NCBI GenBank assembly: GCA_002408445.1 | Contig: DHSK01000026.1 | Span: forward strand, 7,990 to 17,435 | Length of the DNA stretch: 9,446 nt | Direction of reading: 5' to 3' | DNA from: Syntrophomonas sp. UBA5288 | GTDB taxonomy: Bacteria; Bacillota; Syntrophomonadia; Syntrophomonadales; Syntrophomonadaceae | In this document: piece by piece, positions 6,276-9,446 of the stretch | Position numbering within the stretch: the first letter of the stretch is position 1 | Layout: every line of letters begins with the position of its first letter | The notes under the pieces: model-generated | Told to the model about the DNA's origin: nothing | The model's input: only the letters and a program-made list of their open reading frames with translations | The model's database searches: none | Translations under genes and position numbers: made by a program

Positions 6276-7331
6276 ATGCAAAACCTCATAGATAAATTGC
6301 ATAGAGAAAAGGTTTTGAGCCAGGCAGAGTTGGTAACACTGCTTAAATGCTTTGAAACCGAGCATAGTCACTATCTGTTTTCGAAATCAAGAGCTGTGGC
6401 CGACCAGTTTTTCGGGAATAAAATTTTCGTGCGCGGTTTAATTGAATTTACCAACTTTTGTAAAAACGATTGCTATTATTGCGGGATCAGAAAAAGCAAC
6501 CTCAAGGCCGAACGCTATCGTCTCCAGGCCGAAGACATTTTATCCTGCTGTGAACATGGATATGAACTTGGTTTTCGTACCTTTGTTCTACAGGGCGGAG
6601 AAGATTTATGGTATTCGGATGAAAAGATGATGGCCATAATCTCTTTTATCAAAAAGTCTTTTCCTGATTGTGCCGTTACCCTTTCCCTGGGCGAGAAAAC
6701 CTATGAGCAGTATCTGAACTTTTATAAGGCCGGGGCCGACCGTTACCTCCTGCGTCACGAAACTGCCAATGCAGAGCACTACGCCAAGCTGCACCCCCGG
6801 GGATTAAGTGCTGCCAACCGGCAGCGCTGCCTGTTTGATCTGAAACAAATAGGATACCAGGTAGGTGCAGGTTTTATGGTCGGGTCCCCTTACCAAACCA
6901 TCGAAAACCTGGCCGAGGATTTATTGTTTATTAAAAAGCTGGAACCTCAAATGATTGGGATCGGGCCCTTTATTCCGCACCACGACACGCCCTTGGCCCA
7001 ATATCCGGCCGGGCCGTTAAACTTGACCCTTATGCTGATTGGAATATTGCGTTTGATGTTGCCCAACGCCCTAATTCCTTCTACCACGGCACTGGGCACT
7101 ATCCATCCCCACGGGAGGGAAATGGGTATTTTGGCCGGCGCCAATGTGGTTATGCCCAACCTTTCTCCCGTTGAAGTAAGAAGAAAATATTTGCTCTATG
7201 ATAATAAGATCTGCACGGGAGAGGAAGCAGCAGAATGCCGTTTTTGCCTGCAACAACGATTGCAGAGAATCGGATACGAGATAATAGTTGATCGAGGTGA
7301 TTTTAAGCCCTTGCAACCAGAATTAGCTTAA
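6276..7331 (+). CDS. hydE: [FeFe] hydrogenase maturase HydE, radical SAM protein
   Basis: HydE is a radical S-adenosylmethionine enzyme of H-cluster assembly, acting on the Fe(CO)2(CN)-cysteine unit made by HydG on the way to the diiron subcluster loaded on HydF. The radical SAM motif CKNDCYYC gives C62, C66 and C69, and LQGGED (105-110) is the SAM-binding glycine motif. A second cluster motif, CX7CX2C, is at C313, C321 and C324, as in Thermotoga HydE, where it is reported to be dispensable. The length of 351 is normal for the family (about 350). A TIM-barrel-like pattern runs throughout, with GFMVGSPYQT (199-208) and GIGPFIPHHDTPL (228-240) typical of the biotin-synthase-like group. The start ATG has AAAGGA (6263-6268) at 7 nt. 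It sits between the TM1266-family gene and hydF, in one likely transcript. Confidence 0.96.
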   Translation: MQNLIDKLHREKVLSQAELVTLLKCFETEHSHYLFSKSRAVADQFFGNKIFVRGLIEFTNFCKNDCYYCGIRKSNLKAERYRLQAEDILSCCEHGYELGFRTFVLQGGEDLWYSDEKMMAIISFIKKSFPDCAVTLSLGEKTYEQYLNFYKAGADRYLLRHETANAEHYAKLHPRGLSAANRQRCLFDLKQIGYQVGAGFMVGSPYQTIENLAEDLLFIKKLEPQMIGIGPFIPHHDTPLAQYPAGPLNLTLMLIGILRLMLPNALIPSTTALGTIHPHGREMGILAGANVVMPNLSPVEVRRKYLLYDNKICTGEEAAECRFCLQQRLQRIGYEIIVDRGDFKPLQPELA

Positions 7332-7345
7332 CCTCAACTTCCGGT

Positions 7346-7354
7346 GGAAAGGAG
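7346..7354 (+). promoter_or_regulatory. Ribosome binding site supporting the TTG start of hydF
   Basis: GGAAAGGAG ends 8 nt before TTG 7363. No ATG or GTG lies in frame between this site and the G1 GTPase loop, so TTG is the only start that keeps the whole domain. A TTG start may lower HydF synthesis relative to its ATG-started neighbours. Confidence 0.75.
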
Positions 7355-7362
7355 CAAAAAGT

Positions 7363-8553
7363 TTGAATAATACACCCAGAGCCAACCGGTTGCATATCGG
7401 TATTTTTGGCAAGCGCAACAGCGGAAAGTCATCGCTTATTAACGCTATTACAGGTCACGAAACCGCCCTGGTATCTGAAGTTGCAGGCACAACGGCAGAT
7501 CCGGTATATAAATCCATGGAAATTTACCCCATCGGTCCCTGTGTTTTGATTGACACGGCCGGCTTTGACGATGAGGGAGCAATTGGCGAATTGAGAGTGG
7601 AAAAATCCAAGGAGGCAGCCCAAAAAACGGATATTGCACTAATCATCTTTGGCGAAGATACCGTAATTGATAGAGAAAAAGAATGGATCAACGAGTTTAA
7701 AAAGAGAAACATTCCGGCCATTGCCGTGCTGAACAAATCTGATTTGATAAGCAATACCGAGGCGGTTAGCAACTATATAGAAAATAATATCGGAATCAAG
7801 CCGATTGTGGTCAGCGCCAAAAACAAAAATGGCATTGAGCAGATTCGCACCGCCATTATACGCCATTTGCCTGAAGATTACGATGCTAAAACCATTACCG
7901 GCGGAATTGTTCAGAACGGAGATCTGGTACTGCTGGTTATGCCTCAGGATATTCAGGCTCCGAAAGGGCGGTTGATTCTTCCCCAGGTGCAAACACTGCG
8001 GGAACTGCTGGATAAAAAATGCGTTGTTTTAAGTGCCACCACCGATAAACTGGATGACGCACTTAAAGCCCTGGCCAAGCCCCCTAACGTGATTATCACC
8101 GACTCCCAGGTTTTTAAAACGGTTTACGAAAGAAAGCCTGAAGAAAGCAAGCTCACTTCGTTTTCGGTACTATTTGCCGGCTATAAGGGTGATCTGGATT
8201 ATTACACCCAAAGCGCTGCAGCCATAGACAGTTTAACCGAGGACTCCAGAGTTCTAATTGCGGAGGCCTGCACTCATGCACCATTGGCCGAAGATATCGG
8301 GAGGGAAAAAATCCCCCGGCTGCTTCGTCAAAAGGTGGGGCAGAAGCTCACCGTTGATATTGTCAGTGGCAATGACTTTCCGGATGATTTATCACCCTAT
8401 GATTTGATAATTCAGTGCGGAGCATGCATGTTCAACCGTAAATATGTCCTTGCCCGCATTGAAAAAGCAGCTGAGCAACATATTCCGATGTCCAATTACG
8501 GGATTGTAATTGCTTATCTGTCAGGAATACTTGACAAAATCAGTTTGAATTAA
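7363..8553 (+). CDS. hydF: [FeFe] hydrogenase maturation GTPase HydF
   Basis: HydF is the scaffold and carrier that holds the diiron precursor and delivers it to apo-HydA. Its N-terminal GTPase domain (about 10-170) has G1 GKRNSGKS (16-23), G2 AGTTADPV (41-48), G3 DTAG (64-67), G4 NKSD (124-127) and G5 SAK (151-153). A dimerisation region follows (about 180-260), then the Fe-S domain with ACTHAP (C303, H305) and CGAC (C352, C355). The usual motif is CxH then HCxxC; here the residue before C352 is glutamine (Q351, codon CAG), so the commonly seen histidine is missing. The three cysteine ligands are intact. The length of 396 is normal for the family (about 400). Translation begins at TTG. It lies 31 bp after hydE and 24 bp before hydG. 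The unusual order is E-F-G with structural genes directly upstream. Confidence 0.96.
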   Translation: MNNTPRANRLHIGIFGKRNSGKSSLINAITGHETALVSEVAGTTADPVYKSMEIYPIGPCVLIDTAGFDDEGAIGELRVEKSKEAAQKTDIALIIFGEDTVIDREKEWINEFKKRNIPAIAVLNKSDLISNTEAVSNYIENNIGIKPIVVSAKNKNGIEQIRTAIIRHLPEDYDAKTITGGIVQNGDLVLLVMPQDIQAPKGRLILPQVQTLRELLDKKCVVLSATTDKLDDALKALAKPPNVIITDSQVFKTVYERKPEESKLTSFSVLFAGYKGDLDYYTQSAAAIDSLTEDSRVLIAEACTHAPLAEDIGREKIPRLLRQKVGQKLTVDIVSGNDFPDDLSPYDLIIQCGACMFNRKYVLARIEKAAEQHIPMSNYGIVIAYLSGILDKISLN

Positions 8554-8577
8554 AGTAATTCGGGAAGGAGCTTAAAT

Positions 8578-9446
8578 ATGTATAATATAAAATCTATGGA
8601 CGCCAATGAATTTATTGACGATGGAGAGATTCTGGCATCGATTGCCGCGGCCAGGAAACTGGTCAACGACCAGGCTGAAATCGACCGAATTTTAGCCAAG
8701 GTAAGGGATTATAAGGGGCTTACTCATCGGGAAGCCGCAGTTTTGCTGGAGGTTGAAGATGATGAAACTCTTGCCAAAATGTACAAAATTGCCAAAGAGG
8801 TAAAGGAAAAAATTTATGGCAAGAGGATCGTTATGTTTGCACCTTTGTATTTATCCAGCTATTGCGTAAACAACTGCAAATATTGCGGTTACAGATGCCA
8901 AAACGATATCGGCCGGCATCAGCTTACCCAGGATGAAGTACGGGACGAAGTCAGGGCATTGGAGGCCATGGGACACAAAAGGCTTCTGCTCGAAGCAGGT
9001 GAAGACGATAAAAGATGCCCCCTGGAATATATCCTGGAGTGTATAAAGACTATCTATGACGAGAAATTTGAAAACGGTGCTATTCGCCGGGTAAATGTGG
9101 ATATTGCCGCCACCACCGCAGAAAATTATAAAAAGCTAAAGGACGCCAAAATCGGCACCTATATCTTATTCCAGGAAACCTACCACAAACCCACCTATCT
9201 TAAAATGCACAGCGGACCCAAGCAAAACTACGAGTGGCACACTGAAGCCATGGACCGGGCCATGCTGGGCGGTGGAATTGATGATGTCGGTATCGGTCCC
9301 CTGCTTGGTTTATATGACTACCACTACGAGATGATAGCAGTTTTGATGCATGCCGAGCATATGGAAGCGGTTAGCGGTGTCGGGCCGCATACCATTTCAT
9401 TCCCAAGACTTCTACCGGCGGTAGGCGTGGACTATAACGATTTTCC
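8578..9446 (+). CDS. hydG: [FeFe] hydrogenase maturase HydG, 5' part only
   Basis: HydG is a radical SAM tyrosine lyase that splits tyrosine to give the CO and CN- ligands of the H-cluster. The frame is open from ATG 8578 to the window end, about 289 of the usual ~470 codons, so the C-terminal auxiliary-cluster domain lies outside. The radical SAM motif CVNNCKYC gives C96, C100 and C103 and continues into GYRC, a HydG/ThiH-type signature that follows APLYLSSY. LLLEAGEDD (136-144) is the SAM-binding segment and FQETYH (198-203) is also family-typical. The ribosome site GAAGGAG (8564-8570) is 7 nt from ATG. A second in-frame ATG seven codons on has no such site. It is the last visible gene of the likely TM1266-hydEFG transcript. 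No stop codon interrupts the frame. Confidence 0.95.
   Translation, partial: MYNIKSMDANEFIDDGEILASIAAARKLVNDQAEIDRILAKVRDYKGLTHREAAVLLEVEDDETLAKMYKIAKEVKEKIYGKRIVMFAPLYLSSYCVNNCKYCGYRCQNDIGRHQLTQDEVRDEVRALEAMGHKRLLLEAGEDDKRCPLEYILECIKTIYDEKFENGAIRRVNVDIAATTAENYKKLKDAKIGTYILFQETYHKPTYLKMHSGPKQNYEWHTEAMDRAMLGGGIDDVGIGPLLGLYDYHYEMIAVLMHAEHMEAVSGVGPHTISFPRLLPAVGVDYNDF

Overview
The window is an [FeFe]-hydrogenase locus from a bacterium, most likely a member of the Clostridia (Firmicutes) with an anaerobic, fermentative or syntrophic lifestyle. This rests on strong AGGAGG-type ribosome binding sites, mid-to-low GC with AT-rich intergenic DNA, a trimeric NADH-linked hydrogenase, and a full H-cluster maturation set beside it. 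The reduced HydA/HydB architecture resembles what I remember of Syntrophomonas wolfei Hyd1ABC, but the species cannot be fixed from sequence alone.

Layout. Bases 1-42 carry part of a palindromic dispersed-repeat-like element. A minus-strand gene (101-1864) encodes an unrecognised protein with two N-terminal membrane helices and a long helical body. A 443-bp divergent intergenic region (1865-2307) holds a TATAAT-type promoter candidate and two inverted repeats. Then come hydC (NuoE-like), hydB (NuoF-like) and hydA (catalytic subunit), all on the plus strand. After hydA there is a 214-bp gap (5795-6008) ending in a strong intrinsic terminator only 9 nt before the next ribosome binding site. Behind it lie a TM1266-family small protein gene, hydE, hydF and the first ~60% of hydG, tightly packed (21-31 bp gaps) and cut by the window edge.

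How the genes work together. HydC and HydB would take electrons from NADH through FMN and Fe-S clusters to HydA, which reduces protons to H2 at its H-cluster. HydG, HydE and HydF build and deliver the diiron part of that cluster. HydB lacks the N-terminal thioredoxin-like and C-terminal ferredoxin domains, and HydA lacks the extra C-terminal [2Fe-2S] domain, of the bifurcating Thermotoga-type enzyme. This points to a simpler NADH:H+ hydrogenase.

Points that stand out: a serine in HydA at a position where the classical enzyme has an H-cluster cysteine ligand (TSCSPGW); a glutamine in HydF where a histidine usually precedes the CxxC cluster motif; and the terminator-bearing leader in front of the maturation genes, which could be an attenuator separating enzyme from assembly-factor expression. 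Everything regulatory here is inference from sequence patterns.
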